Shown here piece by piece: positions 1 through 6,897 of a DNA stretch of 9,439 bases. The stretch lies in the NCBI GenBank assembly GCA_937894725.1, contig CALAYL010000066.1:1-9439 (forward strand), in the 5' to 3' direction. This DNA comes from an uncultured Bacteroidota bacterium. GTDB taxonomy: Bacteria; Bacteroidota; Bacteroidia; Chitinophagales; LD1. Made by a program: the position numbers and the translations under genes. Under the pieces are notes generated by a model, which saw only the letters and a program-made list of their open reading frames with translations, searched no databases and had not been told where the DNA came from. The first letter of the stretch is position 1, and every line of letters begins with the position of its first letter.

Positions 1-1
1 A

Positions 2-787
2 GGTTTTGGTTGTTTTTTGCCGTCAAAAATTAAGGAAGCAGAAGTAGAATCATTTTTAGTAAATGACGAAAAGATAACGGGAGTATTTAAAATATTTTCG
101 ACTTTAAGTTCTTCTTTCAAACTTCAAGAAATTGCAGCAAAATATAGCTTATTAAAGATGGGAAGAGGTGTCAATGCTGGCGGATATGCCAAATCAAAAC
201 TTTGGGAATATCTATGTGCCGATGGAAAAGTTAGTTGGGAAAAACGAAAAATAAAAGTGCATGTACTTGAAAAAGATAGTTTGTTATTTAATAAAATTTA
301 CTCAGATACAAAACCATTGAGGCTAAGTCCTCTTGGCACTACTAAAGAAAATTACGAAAATGATACACCGCATTATTACATAAGGGCATTACTTGGCTTG
401 GCTGAACAATACGAGTTTCTTTTAAGTAATGAATATGGCAAAGTGGATTTTGGGAATAAGCTTGTTGCAAAAGTTGCAGATGAATTGGCTACAAATCAAG
501 ATCAATTTTTAAAAAAACTATCAATAGAGCGCTTTCAATCTCCAATACGTTTTGTTGTAACTGAAAACAACATCTTTCTGGTTACATATAAAATAGCAAA
601 TGAACTATTCGAGTATTTGAATCCAAATACCCAAAAAATAGAACAACGAAAATTTCAATTTACAATAAATAAATTAGCTAAGGGTACTAACACCTTCTCG
701 TTAACTATACCTTCTGGATTTGACTTGGCTGATTTTGTTAAAAAGTCTAATTTATTTGGAAATAATCTCAAAGTAATTGTCAAATGA
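2..787 (+). CDS. cmr1: Cmr1, RAMP (Cas7-like) subunit of the type III-B complex, C-terminal part
   Basis: This frame is open from the first bases of the window, so the gene starts upstream. The TTG at 17 is only an internal Leu codon. The visible 261 residues begin with GFGCF, which reads like the end of the glycine-rich loop typical of RAMP proteins. Further on, IERFQSPIRF (bases 524-553) resembles the conserved 'RF.SPi.fk' stretch of Cmr1, and the PHYYIRALLGLAE segment (around bases 368-406) is also Cmr1-like. In known III-B complexes Cmr1 sits at the head, contacts the 3' part of the crRNA and helps bind target RNA. Its position just before cas10 and cmr3-6 supports the call. The stop overlaps the cas10 start (ATGA, 784-787), suggesting translational coupling. 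Hand counts of one line gave about 27% GC, lower than cas6. Family assignment is from remembered motifs, so another Cas7-like RAMP remains possible. Confidence 0.82.
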   Translation, partial: GFGCFLPSKIKEAEVESFLVNDEKITGVFKIFSTLSSSFKLQEIAAKYSLLKMGRGVNAGGYAKSKLWEYLCADGKVSWEKRKIKVHVLEKDSLLFNKIYSDTKPLRLSPLGTTKENYENDTPHYYIRALLGLAEQYEFLLSNEYGKVDFGNKLVAKVADELATNQDQFLKKLSIERFQSPIRFVVTENNIFLVTYKIANELFEYLNPNTQKIEQRKFQFTINKLAKGTNTFSLTIPSGFDLADFVKKSNLFGNNLKVIVK

Positions 788-2349
788 GAAATATAACCTA
801 CACCGCCATTACCATAGGCCCTATCTACCCTACTTTTGCTCAGGCTAAAAAGACACGTGCTGTTTGGGCTGCGAGCTATTTTTTTAGCTGGTTCACAAAG
901 CAACTAATCCTACACACAAAAGATTTAGGAGTGCGCTTGCCTGATACAGAGGAGCATCTAAGCGAGCACGGCTCGGGATTATATGCAGATAGAGTTTATT
1001 ATGCAAGTGAAGATAATATAGAAGATAAAATTCAAGCGGCTACTCAAACTATTATAGACGAATTGGCTAAAGATATTGGAGGAGATACTACTGCTGATTT
1101 TCTAAAACATTATCTCCATATCCATATCGTATCCTTGCCTAAAGCGGAGGACATAAACGAAAATGCCTATCCATTAGATGAAATGAATCAGCTGCTCGAC
1201 CACAAAGAACTGCTCCAAAACTATGTGTTTGATATAGAGAAAAATCCACTTATAGACTACTTATCTAAACCCCTTAAAGACAACTCTATTTTAAAAGTAG
1301 CTGCATTTGGGGAATCTAAACAAAGGCAATTTAGGTCTTTGCCCGAAATAGCCTCTACCTCTCTCCAACGTATCTATCAAAAGCAATATAAAGAGGCGCT
1401 CATCAAAGATTTTAATGATGAAACCACTGACCTTTTTATAGAGATAAAAAAGGCACTTCAAAAATATAAGGCAGAATCAATAATATATCCCCATCACAAA
1501 TACTATGCGATACTCTATGCCGATGGCGACAATATAAGTGCAGTACTAGAGAACGTAAAAAATGATAAAGACAAGCTAGTTTGTTTCTCAAAAAAGCTTT
1601 TTGAATTTGGCAAAAAGGCGGAGAAAAGTATAGCTCAGTATGGAGGCAATGGTATCTATCTTGGTGGCGAAGACATCCTAGCTTTTGCGCCCATAGCCTG
1701 TGTAAAAGAGGATGGTACTGGAGTGCAATCTTTTTTTGATTTGATAGCACAATTAGATAAAGACTTTAAGACCACAGTAGGTCTATTTGCAAATGATATA
1801 GGAGTGGCTATGCCTACTTTATCGTATGGTATCATTTTGTCTTATTATAAGCACCCACTCAAAGAAGCACTGAAATATGCCCATAATCTATTAGATGGGA
1901 AAGCAAAAAAAGTAGAGGGCAAAAATAGTATTGCCATAACCCTTAGGAAGCATAGTGGGCAAATGATGGAATGTGTGATTCAAAAGCAAAACGCTGTTTC
2001 CTATGCTGCACTTTTAGACATGATAAAAGAGGGGATAGATAAGGATAGTGAAGATTTTTTATCAAGTATAATGCACCGATTTAATGATGATTTGTTTTTT
2101 GATTTGTTTTCGAAATCGGTAGAAGCGGATATGGCAGAAACAAATCCTGAAAAAAAACTACGAGTAACTGCTTTTTTTGATAATTTTTTTAACGAGGCTA
2201 TTCATAAAGAGAAAAATTCATTTATTGAAAAAATAAATGCGTTTTCGTACAAATTATTTGAGGAATACACCAATGCAGAGAGCAGAAAAACGATTTTGTT
2301 TTTTGTACTTCGATATATCCATTTTATAAACAGCAAAAATGAAAGATAA
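784..2349 (+). CDS. cmr2: Cas10/Cmr2, small form without HD domain, GGED palm motif
   Basis: This is the large signature subunit of the III-B complex, a palm-polymerase relative that in active systems makes cyclic oligoadenylate when target RNA is bound. The N-terminus (IGPIYPTF, residues 11-18; AKKTRAVWAASYFFS, 21-35) matches the 'iGPvq.fi..arkTrdlWagSyl.S' stretch that in long Cmr2 proteins follows the HD nuclease domain. Here it is at the very start, so the HD domain is absent. YYAILYADGDNIS (240-252) is the first palm signature. YLGGEDILAFAP (292-303) is the second, with GGED where most Cas10 proteins have GGDD. Only three cysteines are present and none form a CxxC pair, so the usual zinc ribbon is also missing. 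At 521 residues it is clearly shorter than HD-bearing Cmr2. The start overlaps the cmr1 stop, and cmr3 begins 5 bases downstream. Confidence 0.93.
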   Translation: MRNITYTAITIGPIYPTFAQAKKTRAVWAASYFFSWFTKQLILHTKDLGVRLPDTEEHLSEHGSGLYADRVYYASEDNIEDKIQAATQTIIDELAKDIGGDTTADFLKHYLHIHIVSLPKAEDINENAYPLDEMNQLLDHKELLQNYVFDIEKNPLIDYLSKPLKDNSILKVAAFGESKQRQFRSLPEIASTSLQRIYQKQYKEALIKDFNDETTDLFIEIKKALQKYKAESIIYPHHKYYAILYADGDNISAVLENVKNDKDKLVCFSKKLFEFGKKAEKSIAQYGGNGIYLGGEDILAFAPIACVKEDGTGVQSFFDLIAQLDKDFKTTVGLFANDIGVAMPTLSYGIILSYYKHPLKEALKYAHNLLDGKAKKVEGKNSIAITLRKHSGQMMECVIQKQNAVSYAALLDMIKEGIDKDSEDFLSSIMHRFNDDLFFDLFSKSVEADMAETNPEKKLRVTAFFDNFFNEAIHKEKNSFIEKINAFSYKLFEEYTNAESRKTILFFVLRYIHFINSKNER

Positions 2350-2354
2350 AAACT

Positions 2355-3440
2355 ATGCCTAATTATAAAATAAAATTGACCCCGGTAGATACTTTCTTTT
2401 TTGGAGGGGAGAAGCACGATGAAAATGGAAAAGTCAGCTATTTTGTAGAATCGAATTTATACCCACAGCAAACTACCTTACTGGGGCTTATCCGCTATTA
2501 TTTATTGCTAAAAAACCCAAGTATTTTTAAGGACAATAAAATAGTAAAGGGTAGCAATGTAGCTGACTTTATAGGTACGGACAGTTTCGATTATGCATTT
2601 ACAAATATGGAGCATAAAAACATTCAATCATTCGGGAAAATAAAATCACTATCTCCGCTTTATTTTCATTCAAATGGAAAGGATTATTTCTTTGGACCAC
2701 TCGATTTTGACACGGAGATAGATGAACATTTTATCCTATCTAAAACAGATAGGGATGGCAAAACTGAAAAGTATAAAGCAAAACAAAAAGATGCGTTTAT
2801 CTCGCAACAGCTCATAGCCAAAGATGGGACAGCGAAGCCCCTTTTTGGTGAAAATGGCATACTGTCAGATGCCGAACAGGTAGGTAACGAAAAGGCGCAT
2901 AAGGGCGAAAGCACCAAAGAAAACGCCTTTTACAAAATGAATATGAAGCGCATGGCTAAAGGGTGGAGTTTTGTGGTAGATGTAAATATAGAAGATGGAG
3001 CAGGAGTGATAGACAAAGAGCATTTATTTATCCCTTTTGGTGGAGAGAAATGCTACTTTAAAATGGAAATAGAAGAAGTGGAAAAATACACACCCCATCT
3101 GCCTTCAAAATACAAGAGAAACCTATCTACGGTTGTTTGCATTTCAGATTGTTTTTTGAGCGATGTATCGCTGCTCCATTCGGCTGATTTTGCTATCACC
3201 GAAGCGGTGAGCTTTAGAAATCTAAAAAGCAAAGCCAGCGAAAACGTAAACTACAGTGGGTTATCTAAAAATGATCCTAACCAACTTAGCCGTAGCCAAC
3301 GCTACAATCTGCTGAAAAGAGGCTCTGTGCTTTATTTTACAGACAATCAGAAAATGAAAATCTTAACTGATGCATTAGAAACAGAAAGCAATAGCCGAGC
3401 TATTGGATTCAATCAATTTTTAACTATAACTAAATCATAA
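2355..3440 (+). CDS. cmr3: Cmr3, Cas5-like subunit of the type III-B complex
   Basis: Cmr3 is the Cas5-type RAMP that pairs with Cas10 at the foot of the complex and, in known structures, grips the 5' repeat-derived tag of the crRNA. The N-terminus KLTPVDTFFFGGEK (residues 7-20) matches the 'l.PlDtlfFrdg' opening of the family. SNLYPQQTTLLGLIRYYLL (33-51) matches the following conserved helix region. Near the C-terminus YNLLKRGSVLYF (317-328) and RAIGFNQFL (352-360) fit the closing glycine-containing motifs. Length (361 residues) is normal for Cmr3. It lies 5 bases after cas10 and 3 bases before cmr4, so it is almost certainly in the same transcript. No Shine-Dalgarno sequence is visible before the ATG, only an A-rich stretch. 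Confidence 0.92.
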   Translation: MPNYKIKLTPVDTFFFGGEKHDENGKVSYFVESNLYPQQTTLLGLIRYYLLLKNPSIFKDNKIVKGSNVADFIGTDSFDYAFTNMEHKNIQSFGKIKSLSPLYFHSNGKDYFFGPLDFDTEIDEHFILSKTDRDGKTEKYKAKQKDAFISQQLIAKDGTAKPLFGENGILSDAEQVGNEKAHKGESTKENAFYKMNMKRMAKGWSFVVDVNIEDGAGVIDKEHLFIPFGGEKCYFKMEIEEVEKYTPHLPSKYKRNLSTVVCISDCFLSDVSLLHSADFAITEAVSFRNLKSKASENVNYSGLSKNDPNQLSRSQRYNLLKRGSVLYFTDNQKMKILTDALETESNSRAIGFNQFLTITKS

Positions 3441-3443
3441 AAA

Positions 3444-4217
3444 ATGGCTATTGTGTTTAAACCTTATTTTATAGAATGTATCACTAATCTACATGCAGGG
3501 AGTGGCGATACCAACTATGGCATAGTAGATAAGCTAGTGCAGCGAGATGTGGTGAGTGGGCTACCCACCATACATGCTAGCAGTTTGAAAGGTGCGCTGA
3601 GAGCGCACTTTGAAGATAAGTGGAAAAAAGAAGATCCTCGAATTTCAGCCATTTTTGGGAAAGATGGCAACGATACCCAATCGGGCGATTTTAAGTTTTT
3701 GGATGCTGACCTACTGGCATTGCCTGTGCGCTGTACTTATCAGAACTCTGTGCTAGGGCTAAACAACCATCAAGCGGAGGCTATCAATCATAAAAGCAAT
3801 TTGCTTTGTAGCAAAGAGCTGTTCAACCAACTCCTCCTTACAGATACATTATTTGCAGATGCCTCAGCACCTACGGGAGTTTATGCCGAGGATGTTCTTT
3901 TATCAAAAGCTACATTTGTTGCGCCTTTTAAAGAAATTGACTTTCCGGCTCTCAGTAAAAAATATGCTACTTTTTCGGATGCTCATTATGCTACTATCAC
4001 CAAAAACTTGCCAGTGATAGCCCGCAACAAAGTGAGCGAAAACCTCTGGTATGAGGAGATAGTACCGCACAAAACTATTTTTATCACTTATATCGGTACA
4101 GCTGAAAGCCATGCCAAAGCTTTTGAAGCTGTGTTAAACACTGACTTAATACAGATAGGTGCCAATGCCTCTGTGGGTTTTGGATTGTGCAAATTTCATC
4201 CCATCACTTTTAAATAG
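3444..4217 (+). CDS. cmr4: Cmr4, Cas7 backbone subunit and target-RNA ribonuclease
   Basis: Cmr4 forms the helical backbone along the crRNA and cuts the bound target RNA at 6-nt intervals in characterised III-B complexes. The protein shows the family's features in order: LHAGSGDTNYGIVDKLVQRD (residues 16-35), SSLKGALR (46-53), IFG (70-72), LDADLLALPVRC (86-97), ENLWYEEIVPHKTIF (199-213) and a C-terminal glycine-rich loop, IGANASVGFGLC (238-249). Asp29 in 'GIVDKLVQR' lines up with the catalytic aspartate known from Pyrococcus Cmr4 (D26), so target cleavage is probably intact. Length (257 residues) is slightly shorter than many homologues but covers all the motifs. It lies between cmr3 (3-base gap) and cmr5 (8-base gap). 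Confidence 0.95.
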   Translation: MAIVFKPYFIECITNLHAGSGDTNYGIVDKLVQRDVVSGLPTIHASSLKGALRAHFEDKWKKEDPRISAIFGKDGNDTQSGDFKFLDADLLALPVRCTYQNSVLGLNNHQAEAINHKSNLLCSKELFNQLLLTDTLFADASAPTGVYAEDVLLSKATFVAPFKEIDFPALSKKYATFSDAHYATITKNLPVIARNKVSENLWYEEIVPHKTIFITYIGTAESHAKAFEAVLNTDLIQIGANASVGFGLCKFHPITFK

Positions 4218-4225
4218 GAACCAAA

Positions 4226-4618
4226 ATGAAACGACTACAATCACTCATACCCAAAGCCCTAAAGGCGATAGATGATAAAATCAAAAATACCACCGATGGC
4301 AAAGTAGCCAGCGAAATGAATGGCTATATATCTAGTTTCGGGGCATCGCTTATCAATGCTGGATTATTGCCTACTATCATTTTCTTTTCACAAAAAGGAG
4401 GTAGCAGTGGTGGTAGAGAAAAACTGATACCTGCTATAGAGCAGATTTTAAATACGAGTGATAATCCGCCAATCAATTTACTTGATGAAGTAAAAACTAT
4501 TTATTCTGCTCAGTCAATCGATCAATCAAAAATAAATAGACTCACCGAAAAAATAACCGATGCAGCCTTAGTGCTGAAATTGGCATTGCGCACTTTCCCT
4601 ACCGACAAAAAGAAATAA
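4226..4618 (+). CDS. cmr5: Cmr5, small (Cas11) subunit of the type III-B complex
   Basis: This small, probably all-helical protein of 130 residues fits Cmr5, which forms the second filament of the complex alongside Cmr4 and stabilises the crRNA-target duplex. The recognisable part is YISSFGASLINAGLLPTIIFFS (residues 34-55), which matches the conserved 'y.s..k.lp.li..nGL..tlaf..' core of the family. It continues with a short Gly/Ser stretch (QKGGSSGGRE, 56-65) and two more predicted helices. The rest of the family is weakly conserved, so position between cmr4 and cmr6 carries part of the weight. It has one of the few plausible Shine-Dalgarno-like sequences in the locus, AGGA about 7 bases before the ATG. 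One base separates its stop from cmr6. Confidence 0.92.
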   Translation: MKRLQSLIPKALKAIDDKIKNTTDGKVASEMNGYISSFGASLINAGLLPTIIFFSQKGGSSGGREKLIPAIEQILNTSDNPPINLLDEVKTIYSAQSIDQSKINRLTEKITDAALVLKLALRTFPTDKKK

Positions 4619-4619
4619 T

Positions 4620-5921
4620 ATGCCTAATTGGAATGACTATAAAGAGCCGAATATTGGATTGTTGTTTTACAAACACATCTATCAAGAGAGTTCAATCTTA
4701 GCGAAATTGAAGTCGGAGGGTACTGAGCTGTCGATAAATATACCTACTTCTGACAAAACATCTCCTTTCGATAGCTTTTATAAAGAAATTTATAATCGGA
4801 CTTTTAATGCTACCGAACAAATCGAAAATACCGCAGCTACCCAACGATTCGATTTGTTTACGACCTATCCAGGATTGCTGAGTGGCAGTGGCTATCAGCA
4901 TGATACTAAAGCAAAGGGCGATTTCAAAATAGGCTTCTTTTTTGACCATAGCACAGGGCAGCCTATACTGCCCGGCTCATCTGTAAAAGGAGTTTTACAT
5001 TCTCTTTTTGAAATGGATAACAAGATGGTGAACGATACTAGCTATACAGGAGAGCAATCGGTAGCGGCTATCCAGTTTATATGCGAGAGTCTAATAAAAA
5101 AATCAGCTCCCCCTGAAAAAGAGGCTTGGGGAAAAATCAAAGAAGGAATAACCGAAAAAAGTTTAAAAACGCTAGCAGACGCTATTTTTGGTACCCAAGA
5201 AAAGGAAGGTACAGATATATTTTATGATGCGGTGATACATATAGCGAAATCCGAATCTAAAGACAAAAAGTTTTTAGCTCCCGATTATATCACTCCTCAC
5301 GAAAATCCACTCAAAAACCCAATACCCCTTCTTTTTTTAAAAGTGCTCCCCAATGTGGCCTTTCAGTTTCGTTTTCGACTAAAAGATAATGGGGACTGGA
5401 CAGCCCAGCGAAAAGAACTCTTTTTTAAAGAAATACTTTTGACTATCGGTATAGGTGCCAAGACGAATGTCGGCTATGGACAGTTTTCTGAAACACCGAT
5501 TAAGACAATAGTAGCTGAACCCATTGATGATAGACAGCAGAATAATAATCCACCTCCTCCTCCAGATAGAAATAGGGGATATAACAAATTTGGAGGCAAA
5601 AGAGATAACCGCAATTATAGAGCTGAAATCGAACAAGCTAATACTGATACTAATCCTCCACCTCAAACGACAATCACTAAAAAAAGTGAACTAAGAGAAA
5701 AGGCATTGGTTTCTGCTAAGGTGATAGATGTGAAAGAAAAAATTTTACATGTGTCTTTTGAGTTAGAGGGGGCAACCTATCTAGCCCAATCAAAATCAAA
5801 TAAGAATTTGAGTTATTTTAAACCAAACGAGATTAGAGTACTCAAAATAGTGAGTTTAGAAGACAAAAAAAATAAACTACCAATTATTATCAATCCTACT
5901 GAATACACTGAAAATAAATGA
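4620..5921 (+). CDS. cmr6: Cmr6, Cas7-like subunit, with proline-rich linker and extra C-terminal domain
   Basis: Cmr6 is a RAMP subunit at the head end of the III-B complex, next to Cmr1. The RAMP body covers roughly residues 1-298. It shows RFDLFTTYPGLLSGSGYQH (76-94), PILPGSSVKGVLHSLFE (115-131), IFGTQEKEG (189-197), DAVIH (203-207) and the terminal glycine-rich loop GIGAKTNVGYGQF (277-289), all typical of Cmr6. Residues about 300-353 are unusual: an Asn/Pro/Arg/Gly-rich, probably disordered linker containing PPPPP (311-315) and a second PPP. Residues about 355-433 then look like a small beta-rich domain (ALVSAKVIDVKEKILHVSF). That pattern could be an OB-like RNA-binding fold, but this is inference from the residue pattern only. 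The stop overlaps the cas6 start by ATGA (5918-5921). Confidence 0.92.
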   Translation: MPNWNDYKEPNIGLLFYKHIYQESSILAKLKSEGTELSINIPTSDKTSPFDSFYKEIYNRTFNATEQIENTAATQRFDLFTTYPGLLSGSGYQHDTKAKGDFKIGFFFDHSTGQPILPGSSVKGVLHSLFEMDNKMVNDTSYTGEQSVAAIQFICESLIKKSAPPEKEAWGKIKEGITEKSLKTLADAIFGTQEKEGTDIFYDAVIHIAKSESKDKKFLAPDYITPHENPLKNPIPLLFLKVLPNVAFQFRFRLKDNGDWTAQRKELFFKEILLTIGIGAKTNVGYGQFSETPIKTIVAEPIDDRQQNNNPPPPPDRNRGYNKFGGKRDNRNYRAEIEQANTDTNPPPQTTITKKSELREKALVSAKVIDVKEKILHVSFELEGATYLAQSKSNKNLSYFKPNEIRVLKIVSLEDKKNKLPIIINPTEYTENK

Positions 5922-6706
5922 CCACTCCCATACTCAGCATCCGCTATACCGATATAGTGCTACACGACTCGCAGATAGATGTGCTACGAGCGGCTATAGC
6001 TGGCTTTGCGAAAAATAATATAGCCGATAGCCTAGCCAAAAAGGGGCTGCATCACAATCTTTTTCATAATCATCAGGATGATGGCACACTCATAGAGCGT
6101 GCGCCCTTGGTGCTATATCATATCAGTGGGGCAGAGCATCAGCCCAAATGTTTTAGCATCACGGGTATAGCCGATGGAGCTAAGGCAGTAGAGATATTGG
6201 CGGCTGCGCTACCCGCTACGGCTACTATACAGGGCAGACAGCTTAGTTTTCAAAATAGCGAAAAAACGTGGCAGCATCATCCCTTTCAGCTGCTCGATGG
6301 TTTAGCTTTTTATGGACTATATCATTGGGTGGGTTTTACAAACGAAAACTACCAATGGTGGCTAGAAAATCCACTGCTCACTGACCGCATAGCCCGAGGC
6401 GAAAAGCTGATAGCCGACCATCTGGCTAATCTGCTCAAAAATATAGGCTCGCCTATAGACCGAAAGGATATCAAGGTGTTTTTTGAAACCATCAATGCTA
6501 CCGAGCGCAGCGAAATAGCCGTGCAGCAAGGGCAATATAAGCGCACCGAACTCTGCATGAGCCTTAGTTTTATGTGCAATCTACAGCTACCTACGGGCTT
6601 GGGGATAGGTGCCTATACCGCCAAGGGCTATGGACAGATACGAAAATTAGACATCAGCCCTGAGCGGCAAAAAACCTTAGCTCTCTTAGCAAAAAAAGTT
6701 CTTTGA
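5918..6706 (+). CDS. cas6: Cas6 family pre-crRNA endoribonuclease
   Basis: This is probably the endoribonuclease that cuts the CRISPR array transcript within each repeat to give crRNAs for the Cmr complex. The protein (262 residues) has the two-part RAMP layout. There is an N-terminal beta-strand segment with a cluster of histidines, HHNLFHNH (residues 45-52), where many Cas6 proteins carry the catalytic His. A Gly/Ala segment follows (SITGIADGAKAVEIL, 80-94). An ENYQWW...ANLLKNIG segment comes next (143-177), and then the C-terminal glycine-rich loop GLGIGAYTAKGYGQ (227-240), after a 'f..NlqLPtG' strand. The pattern fits the Cas6b-like families found in Bacteroidota type I-B and III loci. 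Which His is catalytic cannot be decided here. It is the last gene of the effector operon, and its GC content is visibly higher than that of cmr1 (one hand-counted line about 52%, another about 42%). Confidence 0.8.
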   Translation: MTTPILSIRYTDIVLHDSQIDVLRAAIAGFAKNNIADSLAKKGLHHNLFHNHQDDGTLIERAPLVLYHISGAEHQPKCFSITGIADGAKAVEILAAALPATATIQGRQLSFQNSEKTWQHHPFQLLDGLAFYGLYHWVGFTNENYQWWLENPLLTDRIARGEKLIADHLANLLKNIGSPIDRKDIKVFFETINATERSEIAVQQGQYKRTELCMSLSFMCNLQLPTGLGIGAYTAKGYGQIRKLDISPERQKTLALLAKKVL

Positions 6707-6786
6707 CATATTGGTAATAGATAGAAACTGGTTCAGCAAATTCCCCTAAAAAATAAAATGGTTATTTGCTTCGCTCTCAGCCATTT

Positions 6787-6822
6787 CAGCCCCTCAAGGT
6801 TTCTGAAAACCTTGAGGGGCTG
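6787..6822. repeat. Perfect 16-bp inverted repeat with 4-base loop between cas6 and the RT gene
   Basis: The left arm is 6787-6802 (cagcccctcaaggttt) and the right arm is 6807-6822, its exact reverse complement. The loop is ctga (6803-6806). A second, weaker pairing surrounds it: 6774-6780 with 6824-6830, six of seven bases. No T-run follows the right arm, so it is not a classical intrinsic terminator. It could be an attenuator or RNA-processing site between the effector and adaptation modules, a palindromic repeat unit of the kind scattered in Bacteroidota genomes, or part of a structured RNA upstream of the reverse transcriptase. Only the pairing is directly seen; the roles are inference. 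Confidence 0.85.
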
Positions 6823-6897
6823 TCTCAGAGGGAAAGGTTTTAAGAGGCGAAATCTACTTTATAGCCCTCTTTTTGTAACTTACGTTTTTATCGGTAT

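Noticed and set aside
17..19. TTG at 17 as the true start of the first gene
   Set aside because: The frame stays open to the window edge, and the residues before it (GFGCF) look like the conserved RAMP glycine loop, so the gene starts upstream.
655..903. Minus-strand open frames across the window (for example 655-903, 1436-1750, 5379-5666)
   Set aside because: All lie antisense to well-supported cas genes, are short, and have low-complexity translations without recognisable motifs.
2354..4630. The same 11 bases (tatgcctaatt) at the starts of cmr3 and cmr6 as a shared control element
   Set aside because: The identity is short, covers the first codons of both genes (Met-Pro-Asn), and the flanks differ. 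Chance plus shared codons explains it.
6787..6850. Intrinsic transcription terminator after cas6
   Set aside because: The hairpin is strong, but the bases right after it (tctcagaggg) contain no T-run, so the classical signal is missing.
6855..6888. Promoter directly before the reverse transcriptase (tacttta at 6855, tacgtttt at 6881)
   Set aside because: Neither matches TAnnTTTG fully, and no TTTG lies 19-21 bases upstream of either.
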